A DNA stretch of 64,000 nucleotides, taken from NCBI RefSeq assembly GCF_038246755.1, contig NZ_CP134706.1, positions 5,456,001 to 5,520,000 of the forward strand, in the 5' to 3' direction. Of the stretch, positions 23,786 through 35,950 are shown in pieces. Made by a program: the position numbers and the translations under genes. The number at the start of each line of letters is the position of its first letter. The first letter of the stretch is position 1. Source of the stretch: Micromonospora sp. FIMYZ51. GTDB lineage: Bacteria; Actinomycetota; Actinomycetes; Mycobacteriales; Micromonosporaceae. Below the pieces are notes generated by a model. It ran no database searches. It saw nothing but the letters and a program-made list of their open reading frames with translations, and was not told the origin of the DNA.

Positions 23786-26371
23786 TTACCGTGCCAGCAG
23801 CGTACGGGCACCCTGGGTGATGGCGTCCTCCGAGACCAGGACGTGCCGGGCAGCCGGACCTAATGGTACAAAAGAGTCAACTGCCGCCACTCGACGTGCC
23901 GCACCGACATATCCGGCGTCGACCAGCGCGGCCAGCACCCCCTCGCCCACCCCGCCGGAGCGCCGCGTCTCGTCCACCACCAGCACCCTTCCGGTCGCGG
24001 TGGCCTCCCGGATGAGATCGGCCACCGGCAGCGGCGCGAGCCACCGCAGGTCCACCACCCGGCACCCGATGCCCTCGTCGGCCAGCGCCGACGCGGCCCG
24101 CAGCGACATCCGTACGCCGTTACCGAAGGTCACGATGGTGACGTCCGCAGCCGAGCCCACGCCGTACACCCGGGCCCGGCCGACCGGGACGTGCCGGCTC
24201 GCCCAGGCGCCCGGTTCGAGATAGCCGGCCAGCCACTCACCGTCGCCGTCGGTGTAGAGGTCGCGGGTGTGGTAGAGCGCGATCGGTTCCAGGAACACGC
24301 AGACGCTGCCGTCCACCGCCGCGCTCGCCAGACAGGTCCGCAGCATCGCCGCCGCGTCGTCCGGGCGGGCCGGCACGGCGACCACCAGCCCGGGCACATC
24401 CCGCAGTACGGCCACCGAGTTGTCGTTGTGGAAGTGCCCGCCGAACCCGTCCTGGTACGCCAGGCCCGCCACCCGGAGCACCATCGGGTTGCGCAGCGCG
24501 CCCTGGGAGAAGAACCCGAGGCTCGCCGCCTCGCCGCGCACCTGGTCCTCACCACCGTGCAGATACGCCAGGTACTGGATCTCCGGCACCGGCAGCATGC
24601 CGGCCAGCCCCGCGCCGAGGCCGAGGCCGAGGATCGAGGTCTCGTCGCGCAGCGTGTCGAAGACCCGGGCCGCGCCGAACCTGTCGCGCAGGCCCTTGGT
24701 CACCCCGTGCACCCCGCCCTTGGCAGCGACGTCGCAGCCGAAGACCGCCATCTGCGGCTGGTCGAGCAGCCCGTCGGTGAGCGCGGCGTTGATGCTCTGC
24801 GCGAGCGTGAGCGGGCCGGCCAACTCGGGCGGCTTGCCGCCGAACGCCTCGGCCCGGGCCGCCGCGCCCGCACCCGCCGCCCGGATACCGGCGTCGGCCA
24901 CCGCCCGGGCCACCCGGGCCGGCCGGCGCGGTGCCAGCGGGGCGACCACCTCGGCCGGACTGGTCAGCTTCGGCTCGTCGAGCACCTGCTCGGCGATCCG
25001 CCGGATCTGCCAGCCGATCTCGTCGTACCGGTCCAGCAGTTCCGCGCCGCCGGCCAGGCCCGCCTCGACCAGCCGGCGCGCGGTGGCGACCACCGGATCG
25101 GCGGCCAGGTCGGCGGTGATCTCCTCGGCACTGCGGTACGCGCTCTCGGCGTCCGCGCCGGCATGGCCCATCAGCCGGACCGTGCTCAGGTGCAGCACGG
25201 CCGGTCGACGGTGTCGGCGTACCCAGGCGACGGCCTCGGCCGCCGACCGGTACGCCTCGACCAGGTCGGCGCCGTCGGCGGCGAAGTACCGGATGCCGGG
25301 CTTCGACCGCAGCGCGGTCGCCACCCAGCCCTGCGGCGACCGGACGCTGTCGCCCAGGCCGTTGTCCTCGCAGACGAAGAGCACCGGGATCCGCAGGCCG
25401 GTGTGGTCGTACCAGCCTGCGGTGTTGAACGCGGCGGTGGCGCTGGCATGGTTGATCGAGGCGTCACCGAACGAGCAGACCACTATCGCGTCGGGTGCCC
25501 AGGGTGCCGGTGCGGCCGGTTCGGGCCGGATCGGCACGCCGCGGGCGTCGAGTCGGCGCAGCCGTTCCACCGCGAGCCCCATCCCGACCGCCCGGGGCAG
25601 GTGCGCGGCAACCGTCGAGGTGGTCGGCACCACGGCGAGATCGGACCGGCCGAAGACCTTGTGCCGACCACCGGCGATCGGTTCCTGCGCGGAGGCGACC
25701 ATGCCGCGCAACACGTCCCGCGCGGCCTCGGCGTACGCCGGAGCCACCGGCCGCCGTACCGAGGCCATCCGCACCCCGATGCCCGCCTGGTCGGCTGGCC
25801 CCGGCTCGCTTTCGCCTTCGGCTTGATCGTCGGCTCCGGGGTGGTCGTCGCCGTCGGTCCGGTCGTCGCGTCCGGGCACGGTCTCGGTCGCCGGCGCGGG
25901 GGCCGACGCCGGTGCGGGGACGGTCGGTAGTGCGGCGGCTGCGGGTGCCGGGGTGATCGGCGGTACGGAGACAGCCGGCTCGCCGTCCGGGCTCGCGGTG
26001 GCCCCGCTGGGCTGCTCCTCGGCGCCGAACCGCAGGCCGGCGGCCTGGGCGGCCCGGACGCAGTAGAACGCGCCGGAGCGGTAGTGCAGCAGGGCGGGAT
26101 CGGTGGGGCGCAGGGCCGCCGCGAGCGCGGCGTTGCCCTCGTGGCCCGCCGAGCCGATGGTGTAGTAGCCCTCGCCGAAGCTACGCAGCCAGCATCCGGC
26201 GAGGTCGAGTTGCCGACTGGTGACCTGAGCGTCGAAGAGGTCCAACAACTGGGCGCCGGTCAGTGCGGCGCCCTCGGCCATCGGCTGGGTCGGGTCGGCG
26301 CGGTGTCCCGGCTCGGGCAGCGCGGCCAGCGACTCCCGGAACCGGTCATCGAGATCCTGCGGCGTGGTCAC
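23786..26371 (-). CDS. Fused alpha-beta E1 component of a thiamine-diphosphate 2-oxoacid dehydrogenase
   Basis: An 861-residue protein joining both halves of a branched-chain-type E1. The alpha-like half has a thiamine diphosphate site around FGDASINHASATAAFNTAGW and CEDNGLGDSVRSP, and the phosphorylation-loop-like HAGADAESAYRS. The beta-like half has EDQVRGEAASLGFFSQGA, HFHNDNSVAVLRDVPGLV and VVDLRWLAPLPVADL. Between about residues 115 and 192 lies an Ala/Pro- then Asp-rich insert of low complexity. The enzyme would decarboxylate a 2-oxoacid and pass the acyl group to a lipoyl E2. No E2 or E3 gene is adjacent, so they must be encoded elsewhere. Start GTG 26371 gives DVTTPQDL-like N-termini; longer frames lack similarity. 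Confidence 0.88.
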   Translation of the reverse strand: MTTPQDLDDRFRESLAALPEPGHRADPTQPMAEGAALTGAQLLDLFDAQVTSRQLDLAGCWLRSFGEGYYTIGSAGHEGNAALAAALRPTDPALLHYRSGAFYCVRAAQAAGLRFGAEEQPSGATASPDGEPAVSVPPITPAPAAAALPTVPAPASAPAPATETVPGRDDRTDGDDHPGADDQAEGESEPGPADQAGIGVRMASVRRPVAPAYAEAARDVLRGMVASAQEPIAGGRHKVFGRSDLAVVPTTSTVAAHLPRAVGMGLAVERLRRLDARGVPIRPEPAAPAPWAPDAIVVCSFGDASINHASATAAFNTAGWYDHTGLRIPVLFVCEDNGLGDSVRSPQGWVATALRSKPGIRYFAADGADLVEAYRSAAEAVAWVRRHRRPAVLHLSTVRLMGHAGADAESAYRSAEEITADLAADPVVATARRLVEAGLAGGAELLDRYDEIGWQIRRIAEQVLDEPKLTSPAEVVAPLAPRRPARVARAVADAGIRAAGAGAAARAEAFGGKPPELAGPLTLAQSINAALTDGLLDQPQMAVFGCDVAAKGGVHGVTKGLRDRFGAARVFDTLRDETSILGLGLGAGLAGMLPVPEIQYLAYLHGGEDQVRGEAASLGFFSQGALRNPMVLRVAGLAYQDGFGGHFHNDNSVAVLRDVPGLVVAVPARPDDAAAMLRTCLASAAVDGSVCVFLEPIALYHTRDLYTDGDGEWLAGYLEPGAWASRHVPVGRARVYGVGSAADVTIVTFGNGVRMSLRAASALADEGIGCRVVDLRWLAPLPVADLIREATATGRVLVVDETRRSGGVGEGVLAALVDAGYVGAARRVAAVDSFVPLGPAARHVLVSEDAITQGARTLLAR

Positions 26372-26545
26372 GTCGACAGCATTACCGACCGGAGCACACC
26401 TCGCCCACCGGAGCACATTGGGCGCGGGTGGCCACTTGGCGGTTGTTCGGCAACCGGCGGCAGGAAGGGGCACCCACCCTCACCCGGCATTCATCGACGG
26501 AGGCGATTCTCGTCCGGTCGATCACGTACCGACCTGGGAGGCAAC

Positions 26546-27328
26546 CTGTCGCTATCTCGCCGTACCGTCCTGCTCGGCGGCCTGGCGGCCGGCGCGGCCA
26601 CCGCCGCCGCGCTACCGGCCGCTGCCGCTGCGCTCGCGGTGGGCTTCGCCTCCTGCTCCCAGTACGAGCAGGGATACTTCACCGGCTATCGACGCCTGGC
26701 CGAGACCGAACCGGAGCTGATCCTGCACCTGGGCGACTACGACGACCACGAGGTGGAGAACAACTGGGCCGGTTACACCCCCGAGGAACCCGACCCGCAG
26801 TTCCCGGCCCGGCGGGCCGCGGCCTTCCAGGCGTACTACGAGAACATGCCGCTGCGGCGGACCTCGCTGCCGCGCGGGCTCGACATGCAGCTCTACCGGC
26901 GGCTGCGGTGGGGGCGGCTGGCCACCGTCCACCTGCTCGACACCCGGCAGTACCGCGACGACCAGGCATGTGGCGACGGGTACCAGTCCTGCCCGGCGGC
27001 TCTCGACCCGGCCCGGTCCATCCTCGGTGCCCGGCAGGAGGCCTGGCTGCTCGACGGGTTCCGGCGCTCCTCGGCCCGCTGGGACCTGCTCGCCCAGCAG
27101 GTCTTCTTCGCTCAGCGCGACCGGGACGCCGGGCCGCTCACGGTCACCCGCATGGACGCCTGGGACGGCTACGTCGCCTCCCGCGACCGGATCACCCGGG
27201 GCTGGCTCGCCGCCGGAGTACGCAACCCGGTGGTGCTCACCGGGGACGTGCACGCGCACTGGGCCAGCGACCTGAAGCTGGACTACGCGGATCCCGCCTC
27301 GCGCACCGTCGGCAGCGAGCTGGTCTGC
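26546..27328 (+). pseudogene. Remnant of a PhoD-type alkaline phosphatase
   Basis: A Tat-type signal (SLSRRTVLLGGLAAGAATAA) is followed at once by VGFASCSQYEQGYFTGYRRL, so the N-terminal Fn3-like domain of PhoD is missing. The text then jumps from LILHLGDY straight to DDHEVENNWAG, skipping about 60 residues between the two metal-binding blocks. The centre is well preserved (YYENMPLRRTSLP, LDTRQYRDDQ, LLAQQVFFAQRD, LTGDVHAHWASDL), but after GSELVC the frame runs into unrelated sequence antisense to YjbQ. The start codon appears to be CTG (26546) after a good GGGAGG site. I see two internal in-frame deletions and a lost C-terminus. Intact PhoD is a secreted Ca/Fe phosphodiesterase. Confidence 0.8.
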
Positions 27329-27443
27329 TTCCGCCGCCCGGACCAGCACCCCAACCACCGACCCCGGCCAGCACACCGTGGACACGGAAACCCGCCGCCC
27401 CTGACCCGATCTCCCACCCCGCCCTCTCGCCCGCCCGTACCGT

Positions 27444-27503
27444 GTCGATCAAGAGGTTTGCGTCTGGTTCCGCGCTTGGGCCGACGCGAACCTCTTGGTC
27501 AAC
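27444..27503. repeat. Palindromic element between PhoD remnant and YjbQ
   Basis: 21-bp arms (27444-27464 and 27483-27503) match at 18 positions; the core is ATCAAGAGGTTTGCGTC with complement GACGCGAACCTCTTGGT, and the loop is 18 bp. It could terminate yjbQ transcription, but the long, imperfect arms look more like a dispersed palindrome. Confidence 0.6.
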
Positions 27504-27512
27504 ACGTCCGGG

Positions 27513-27917
27513 TCAACCGGACAGGAACGAGAAACGCACCTGGCGGGTGGTGTTGTCGCCGTTGGGGTCGACCAGGCAGATCGACTGCCAGGTGCCCAGC
27601 GCCAGGTGCCCGTCGAGCACCGGCAGCGTCGCGTACGGGGCGACGAAGGCGGGCAGTACGTGATCGCGGCCGTGCCCCGGCGAGCCGTGCCGGTGCCGCC
27701 ACCGGTCGTCGGTGGGCAGCAGGTCGTCCAGCGCGGTGAGCAGGTCGTCGTCCGAGCCGGCGCCGGTCTCGATGATCGCCACCCCGGCGGTGGCGTGCGG
27801 CACGAACACGTGCAGCAGCCCGTCACCCTGCCCGGAGACGAACCGCTCGGCCTCTCGGGTGATGTCTCGAACTGTCGGCCGGGAACCGGTCCCGATGTTG
27901 ATCACCTCGCTACGCAT
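27513..27917 (-). CDS. YjbQ/UPF0047 family protein
   Basis: A 134-residue protein of the YjbQ family (secondary thiamine-phosphate synthase-like): FVPHATAGVAIIETGAGSDDDLLTALDDLLP contains the conserved His-Ala-Thr and acidic residues, and HGRDHVLPAFVAPYATLPVLDGHLALGTWQSICLVD carries the conserved HxxxxL and GTWQxI blocks. E. coli YjbQ can replace thiamine-phosphate synthase weakly; its normal role is unsettled. A thiamine link would fit the flanking thiamine-diphosphate enzymes (23786 and 28109), but this may be chance. ATG at 27917. Confidence 0.9.
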   Translation of the reverse strand: MRSEVINIGTGSRPTVRDITREAERFVSGQGDGLLHVFVPHATAGVAIIETGAGSDDDLLTALDDLLPTDDRWRHRHGSPGHGRDHVLPAFVAPYATLPVLDGHLALGTWQSICLVDPNGDNTTRQVRFSFLSG

Positions 27918-28108
27918 ACCTCGATTCTTCCCCAGGATCGTGGTATCGGAACGCGCCTCGATGGGCAGCCCGAAGCAAGATCGCGCATAGTTACTGGTCG
28001 GTACGTGTGTTCAGCGTCGCCCTTCGGTCGGGTGGAGGTGACGACACGTGCCATGACGGGGCAGGATGGCGCTAGAGACCTATCCCACACACAACCGAGG
28101 GAACGCCT

Positions 28109-30853
<2,745 letters not shown>

Positions 30854-30862
30854 GAGATGCAA

Positions 30863-30912
30863 GGAAGGGCCCCTTGTTAACGCCTCAGGTATAGGAAGGG
30901 CCCCTTCCTAAC
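30863..30912. repeat. 50-bp bipartite repeat, copy 5
   Basis: GGAAGGGCCCCTTGTTAAC (30863-30881), spacer GCCTCAGGTATA, GGAAGGGCCCCTTCCTAAC (30894-30912). It begins nine bases after the aceE stop codon. Confidence 0.95.
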
Positions 30913-30947
30913 CGCCGACCGGCGGAACAACCGAAGGCACGGGAAGC

Positions 30948-30992
30948 GGTGGCGGCCCGGGTACACCTGGTAGGTGCACCCGGGCCGCCACC
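30948..30992. terminator. Strong bidirectional hairpin between aceE and the SRPBCC gene
   Basis: Perfect 15-bp stem GGTGGCGGCCCGGGT (30948-30962) with its complement (30978-30992) and a 15-nt loop, placed between two convergent genes. Confidence 0.75.
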
Positions 30993-31020
30993 GTCGCGGG
31001 TGACGCCAGGACGCGACCGG

Positions 31021-31467
31021 TCAGCCGACGGCGGCCAGGTCGGTGAGCCGGGCCAGCGAGTCCTCCAGGTCGGCGCCGACCCGACGCAGCCCGAGGCGGA
31101 GCAGGGCGGCCTTGACCGGGCCGGCCGGCCAGCGTACGACGATCAGCCGCACCACCGTCCCGCCTTCCGCTTCGTCCGGGGTGAGCTGGACGTAAATCTC
31201 GGTGCGCGCCTCCGCTCGGGCACCGGCACCCTTGGCGCGTTCGCGCCAGCCGATCAGAGTCGGCTCCTGGTAGGCGATCACCTCGGCCTCATGTGCGGCG
31301 CCGCGTCCGGCCTGGACCAGTTGCCGTCGGCCGAAGCCCTCGCCCGAGAGGACCTCGGCCGCACGGACCCCGGCCAGCCAGGCCGGCAACTGCTCGGCCC
31401 GCTGCACCACATCCCAGACCGCTTCCACTGGCGCCGCCACGTGCGCACTGCGTTCCACGAGGATCAT
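31021..31467 (-). CDS. SRPBCC (START/polyketide-cyclase fold) protein
   Basis: A 148-residue helix-grip protein: MILVERSAHVAAPVEAVWDVVQ at the N-terminus, LPAWLAGVRAAEVLSGEGFG, then beta strands with IYVQLTPDEAEGGTVVRLIV and a long C-terminal helix (LRRVGADLEDSLARLTDLA). The fold makes a hydrophobic ligand cavity; actinobacterial members act in lipid or polyketide binding or are uncharacterised. The ATG at 31467 is preceded by GGAGGAAGACGGAA. It is convergent with aceE and divergent from the beta-glucosidase. Confidence 0.84.
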   Translation of the reverse strand: MILVERSAHVAAPVEAVWDVVQRAEQLPAWLAGVRAAEVLSGEGFGRRQLVQAGRGAAHEAEVIAYQEPTLIGWRERAKGAGARAEARTEIYVQLTPDEAEGGTVVRLIVVRWPAGPVKAALLRLGLRRVGADLEDSLARLTDLAAVG

Positions 31468-31654
31468 TTCCGTCTTCCTCCAGTGAGGACATCCCACGAT
31501 ATCGGCACTGTATGCGCAAAAACGGACGTATAGGGACGGGTTCCCCAAAGACACGCCGAAAGGTATTGATTCCGGCCGCAGATCGGCCTATGGACCGGAC
31601 GCGCAACGCCCCCTAAAGTTCCGAACACGTTTCGCGTTTCTCTGGGAGGGGCGT

Positions 31655-33004
31655 ATGCCGCACGCACCGATGCCCGACTTCCCCGCCGGCTTCCGTTGGG
31701 GCGTCTCCACTTCGGCGTACCAGATCGAGGGCGCCGCCGACATCGACGGACGCGGCACGTCCATCTGGGACACCTTTGCCCGCTCGCCGGGGCGGATCGC
31801 CGACGGCAGCAGCGGCGACGTGGCCTGCGACCACTACCACCGGTACGCCGAGGACATCGCGCTGATGGCCGGGCTGGGCGTCACCGCGTACCGCTTCTCG
31901 ATCTCCTGGCCCCGGGTGCTGCCGACCGGGACCGGCGCGGTGAACGCCAACGGGCTGGACTTCTACGAACGGTTGGTCGACGGACTGCTCGGCCACGGCA
32001 TCGACCCGGTCGCCACGCTGTTCCACTGGGACCTGCCGCAGCGGTTGGAGGAGACCGGCGGCTGGCTCGACCGGGACACCGCGTACCGCTTCGCCGAGTA
32101 CGCCGACCTGGTCGCCGCCCGCCTCGGCGACCGGGTGAAGCTCTGGATCACCCTCAACGAGCCGTTCATCCACATGAGCCTCGGTTACGGCACGGGCGAG
32201 CACGCGCCGGGCCGGACCCTGCTCTTCGACGCCTTTCCGGTCGCCCACCACCAATTGCTCGGCCACGGCCTCGCGGTCGACGCGCTACGCGCCCGCAGCG
32301 GCAGCCCGATCGCCATCGCCAACAACTACTCGCCGGTGCGGCCGATCGGCAGCAGCGAGGCCGACGTCGCCGCCGCGGCGGCCTACGAGGCGCTGCACAA
32401 CCGGCTCTTCACCGACCCGCTGCTCGGCCACGGGTACCCGGCGGAACTGGGCTTCGACGACGCCGTGGTGCGCACCGGCGACCTCGACGTGATCGCCGCC
32501 CCGCTCGACGTACTGGGGGTCAACTACTACAACCCCACGGGCGTACGCGCACCCGAGGCGGATTCGCCACTGCCGTTCGAACTGGTACCGCTTGAGGGCT
32601 ACCCGCGTACCGCCTTCGACTGGCCGGTGGCCCCGGACGGGCTGCGTGACCTGCTCGGCTGGCTGCACCGGCGGTACGGCGCGAAGCTGCCGCCGATCCA
32701 GATCACCGAGAGCGGCTGTGCCTACCCCGACGCACCCGACGCGCAGGGCCGGGTGCACGATCCGGACCGGATCGCCTACCTGGACGGTCACCTGCGGGCG
32801 GTCCGTGCCGCCATGGCCGACGGAGTCGACGTGACCGGCTACTTCGTCTGGTCCCTGCTGGACAACTGGGAGTGGGCCGAGGGCTTCACCAAGCGCTTCG
32901 GCCTGGTGCACGTCGACTACCCCACCGGGCGGCGTACGCCCAAGTCGTCGTACGCCTGGCTGCGCGAGGTGATCGCGACGGCCCGGCGGGAACGGGCCCG
33001 GTGA
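31655..33004 (+). CDS. Glycoside hydrolase family 1 beta-glucosidase
   Basis: A 449-residue (beta/alpha)8 enzyme of normal GH1 length. N-terminus FPAGFRWGVSTSAYQIEGA, acid/base TLNEP with Glu169, nucleophile ITESG with Glu352, and the sugar-binding SLLDNWEWAEGFTKRFGLV near the end. It hydrolyses beta-glucosides such as cellobiose in the cytoplasm (no signal peptide). The ATG at 31655 has GGGAGG upstream. Its stop overlaps the MFS transporter start by four bases (GTGA), so the pair should import and cleave the same oligosaccharide or glycoside. I found no clear CebR-type palindrome in the 190-bp upstream region. Confidence 0.93.
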   Translation: MPHAPMPDFPAGFRWGVSTSAYQIEGAADIDGRGTSIWDTFARSPGRIADGSSGDVACDHYHRYAEDIALMAGLGVTAYRFSISWPRVLPTGTGAVNANGLDFYERLVDGLLGHGIDPVATLFHWDLPQRLEETGGWLDRDTAYRFAEYADLVAARLGDRVKLWITLNEPFIHMSLGYGTGEHAPGRTLLFDAFPVAHHQLLGHGLAVDALRARSGSPIAIANNYSPVRPIGSSEADVAAAAAYEALHNRLFTDPLLGHGYPAELGFDDAVVRTGDLDVIAAPLDVLGVNYYNPTGVRAPEADSPLPFELVPLEGYPRTAFDWPVAPDGLRDLLGWLHRRYGAKLPPIQITESGCAYPDAPDAQGRVHDPDRIAYLDGHLRAVRAAMADGVDVTGYFVWSLLDNWEWAEGFTKRFGLVHVDYPTGRRTPKSSYAWLREVIATARRERAR

Positions 33005-34272
33005 CCACCGTCGACCCGACCCCGGCATCGCTGCCGGCGGCGCTCGCCGAACCGACGGTGCCGGTACGGCGCGGCTGGATCGCGCTGCTCTTCGCCGCGA
33101 ACCTCGGCGTCTGGATGGCCTTCTTCACCCCGATCCAGGTGCTGCTGCCCCAGCAGATCGGGCAGCTCGCGCCGACGAACAAGGAGACCATGCTGGCCGT
33201 GGTCACCGGGTTCGGCGCGCTGGCGGCGGTGCTCGCCAACCCGCTCGCCGGTGCGCTCTCCGACCGGACCTGCCTGCGGCTGGGCCGGTGGGAGCTCGGC
33301 CGCCGACACGTCTGGACCCTCGGTGGCGCGGTGCTCGGCGCGCTGGCCCTGGTGCTGCTCGCGCAGGCGCGTACCGTGCCCGCAGTGGTGGTCGGCTGGG
33401 TCGCCGCGCAGGTCTGCTTCAACGCGATGCTGGCCAGCCTGACCGCCGCCGTACCGGACCGGGTGCCGGTGGTGCAGCGCGGCGCGGTCTCCGGCTGGGT
33501 CGGCATCCCGCAGACGCTGGGACTGGTGCTCGGGGTCGTGCTGGTCACGGTCGTGGTCGCCGGCAACACCGCCGGCTACCTCGCGGTCGCCGCGGCCGTG
33601 GTGCTGCTCGCGCTGCCGTTCGTCCTGCGTACGCGGGACGACCCGCTGCCGCGTGCGCACCGCCCGACGCTGCGCGGCATGCTCGCCGGGATGTGGGTGT
33701 CGCCGCGCCGGCACCCCGACTTCGGCTGGGCCTGGATCACCCGGTTCCTGGTCCAACTCGGCAACGCCTTCGGCACCCTCTACCTGCTCTACTTCCTCAC
33801 CGACGAGGTGCGGGTGGCCGACCCCGAGGGCGGCCTGCTGGTGCTGATCCTGCTCTACACCGCCGGGTTGATGGCCACCACGGTGGTCGCCGGCCGGCTC
33901 TCCGACCGGTCCGGCAAGCGGAAGGTGTTCGTGATCGCCGCGGGCGGGGTGATGGCGGTGGCGGCGCTGCTGCTGGCCGCCGCGCCGACCTGGTCGATGG
34001 CGGTGATCGCCGCGCTGATCCTCGGGGCCGGCTACGGGGTGTACCTGTCGGTCGACGCCGCCCTGATCACCCAGGTGCTGCCGAGGGCCACCGACCGGGC
34101 CAAGGACCTCGGCGTGATCAACATCGCCAACTCCGCGCCCCAGGTGCTCGGCCCGGCCATCTCCGCCCCGATCGTGGTGCATCTCGGCGGCTACCCGGCG
34201 TTGTACGCGACCACGGCGGCGGTGACGCTGCTCGGCAGCGTACTGGTCCTGAAGATCCGCTCCGTGCCGTGA
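33001..34272 (+). CDS. Major facilitator superfamily sugar transporter
   Basis: A 423-residue protein with twelve predicted membrane segments. Loop 2-3 carries NPLAGALSDRTCLRLGRWELGRRH, the A-like signature, and loop 8-9 GRLSDRSGKRKVFV. The pattern resembles glycoside-pentoside-hexuronide or sucrose-type MFS carriers, often paired with glycosidases. The GTG start overlaps the beta-glucosidase stop (GTGA), which shows translational coupling. It is probably the permease for the beta-glucoside cleaved by the upstream enzyme (inference from context). Confidence 0.86.
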   Translation: MTTVDPTPASLPAALAEPTVPVRRGWIALLFAANLGVWMAFFTPIQVLLPQQIGQLAPTNKETMLAVVTGFGALAAVLANPLAGALSDRTCLRLGRWELGRRHVWTLGGAVLGALALVLLAQARTVPAVVVGWVAAQVCFNAMLASLTAAVPDRVPVVQRGAVSGWVGIPQTLGLVLGVVLVTVVVAGNTAGYLAVAAAVVLLALPFVLRTRDDPLPRAHRPTLRGMLAGMWVSPRRHPDFGWAWITRFLVQLGNAFGTLYLLYFLTDEVRVADPEGGLLVLILLYTAGLMATTVVAGRLSDRSGKRKVFVIAAGGVMAVAALLLAAAPTWSMAVIAALILGAGYGVYLSVDAALITQVLPRATDRAKDLGVINIANSAPQVLGPAISAPIVVHLGGYPALYATTAAVTLLGSVLVLKIRSVP

Positions 34273-34287
34273 CGGTACGCTGAGGCC

Positions 34288-35709
34288 GTGACGGTACGTG
34301 TGCGCTTCGCCCCCTCCCCCACCGGTATGTTCCACGTCGGCGGTGCCCGCTCGGCATTGCAGAACTGGATCTACGCCAAGCAGCAGGGCGGAGTGTTCGT
34401 GCTGCGCATCGAGGACACCGACGCGGCGCGCAACAAGCCGGAGTGGACCGAGGGCATCCTGTCGGCACTCGACTGGATCGGCATCGAGCGGGGCAGCTAC
34501 GAGGGCCCCTACTTCCAGTCCTCGTACGCCGCTGAGCACCGTGCCGCCGCCGGTCGGCTCCACGAATCCGGCCGGGCGTACTACTGCGACTGCACCCGCG
34601 AGGCGGTGCAGGCCCGCACCGGTAACCAGTACACCGGCTACGACGGCTACTGCCGCGACCGGGGATTGCCGTCCGGCGCGGGGCGGGCGCTGCGGTTCCG
34701 CACCCCGGACGAGGGTACGACGGTGGTCACCGACCTGATCCGGGGCGAGCCGACCTTCGAGAACAAGCTCATCGAGGACTTCGTCATCGCCCGGGGCGAC
34801 GGCTCTCCGGTCTTCCTGCTGGCCAACGTCGTGGACGACATGACCATGGGGATCAGCCACGTGATCCGGGCCGAGGAGCACCTGCCAAACACCCCGAAGC
34901 AGCAGTTGCTCTGGGACGCCCTCGGGGTGAAGCCGCCGATCTGGGCGCACGTGCCGGTGGTGGTGAACGAGAAGCGGCAGAAGCTCTCCAAGCGTCGCGA
35001 CAAGGTCGCCCTGGAGGCGTACCGGGACGAGGGTTACCTCGCCGAGGCGATGCGCAACTACCTGATGCTGCTCGGCTGGGCGCCCTCCGGCGACCGGGAG
35101 ATCGTCCCCTGGTCGGTGATCGAGGACGAGTTCCGGCTGACCGAGGTCAACCCGTCACCGGCGTTCTTCGACGAGAAGAAGCTGCGCGCGTTCAACGGCG
35201 AGTACATCCGGGCGCTGCCGATCGAGGAGTTCGTCGCGGCCTGCCAGCCGTGGCTGACCGGCACCGGCACGATCGCACCGCCGCCGTGGCAGCCGGCCGA
35301 GTTCGACCCGGCCGCCTTCGCCGCGGTGGCCCCGCTGGCGCAGACCCGGATCGCCGTGCTCAGCGAGATCGTGCCGAACGTCGACTTCCTCTTCGTCGCC
35401 TCGCCGCTGATCGACGAGGCGGCCTGGACCAAGGCGATGAAGGCGGGCTCGGCGGAGCTGCTGGACGACGCGATCGCCGCCTTCGAGGCGGTGCCCTCCT
35501 GGGACGCGGAGACGCTGAAGGCCACCCTGGAGGCGGTCGGCGCGCAGCGCGGCCTCAAGCTCGGCAAGGCACAGGCACCGGTGCGGGTGGCGGTCACCGG
35601 CCGCACCGTCGGCCTGCCGCTGTTCGAGTCGCTTGAGGTGCTCGGCGCCGAGCGCACCCTCACCCGGCTACGGGCCGCCCGCGTCCGGCTCTTCGCCGGT
35701 CAGAGCTGA
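34288..35709 (+). CDS. gltX: Glutamyl-tRNA synthetase, zinc-binding type
   Basis: A 473-residue class I synthetase. The HIGH-box region reads [21 protein letters not shown] (HVGG in place of HIGH) and the KMSKS box KLSKRRD (residues about 231-237). Other blocks: [55 protein letters not shown] zinc-site pattern is visible ([10 protein letters not shown], residues about 95, then YCRDRG about 20 residues later). As I recall them, the standard actinobacterial GluRS proteins lack these cysteines, so this may be a second, non-canonical gltX. It lies 15 bp after the MFS gene and may be partly co-transcribed; it would charge tRNA-Glu, or tRNA-Gln in non-discriminating forms. Confidence 0.9.
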   Translation: MTVRVRFAPSPTGMFHVGGARSALQNWIYAKQQGGVFVLRIEDTDAARNKPEWTEGILSALDWIGIERGSYEGPYFQSSYAAEHRAAAGRLHESGRAYYCDCTREAVQARTGNQYTGYDGYCRDRGLPSGAGRALRFRTPDEGTTVVTDLIRGEPTFENKLIEDFVIARGDGSPVFLLANVVDDMTMGISHVIRAEEHLPNTPKQQLLWDALGVKPPIWAHVPVVVNEKRQKLSKRRDKVALEAYRDEGYLAEAMRNYLMLLGWAPSGDREIVPWSVIEDEFRLTEVNPSPAFFDEKKLRAFNGEYIRALPIEEFVAACQPWLTGTGTIAPPPWQPAEFDPAAFAAVAPLAQTRIAVLSEIVPNVDFLFVASPLIDEAAWTKAMKAGSAELLDDAIAAFEAVPSWDAETLKATLEAVGAQRGLKLGKAQAPVRVAVTGRTVGLPLFESLEVLGAERTLTRLRAARVRLFAGQS

Positions 35710-35950
35710 CCGGCTGTGCCCTGGCCTTGCTTTCGCAGGGTAAGATCCGCCCCAGCTGGTCCACGGCCGCTCGTTGGTCGAGTCGCGATCGCAGATAGTT
35801 CCAATTAGTGTTCCACCAGCTGCAACCGATCGACGTTCAGCGGAGTCTTTGAGGTGGGGTACCTGTCCTGTGGGCACGGTCACCACCGTCAACCTTCCGA
35901 CGCGTGACCCGTGCAGCACAGCCACCCATCGAACGGGGCGAGGAGGCGGC

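Noticed and set aside
24191..25930. Open frame of 579 codons on the plus strand
   Set aside because: Antisense shadow of the E1 dehydrogenase; Arg/Gly/Pro-rich text without motifs.
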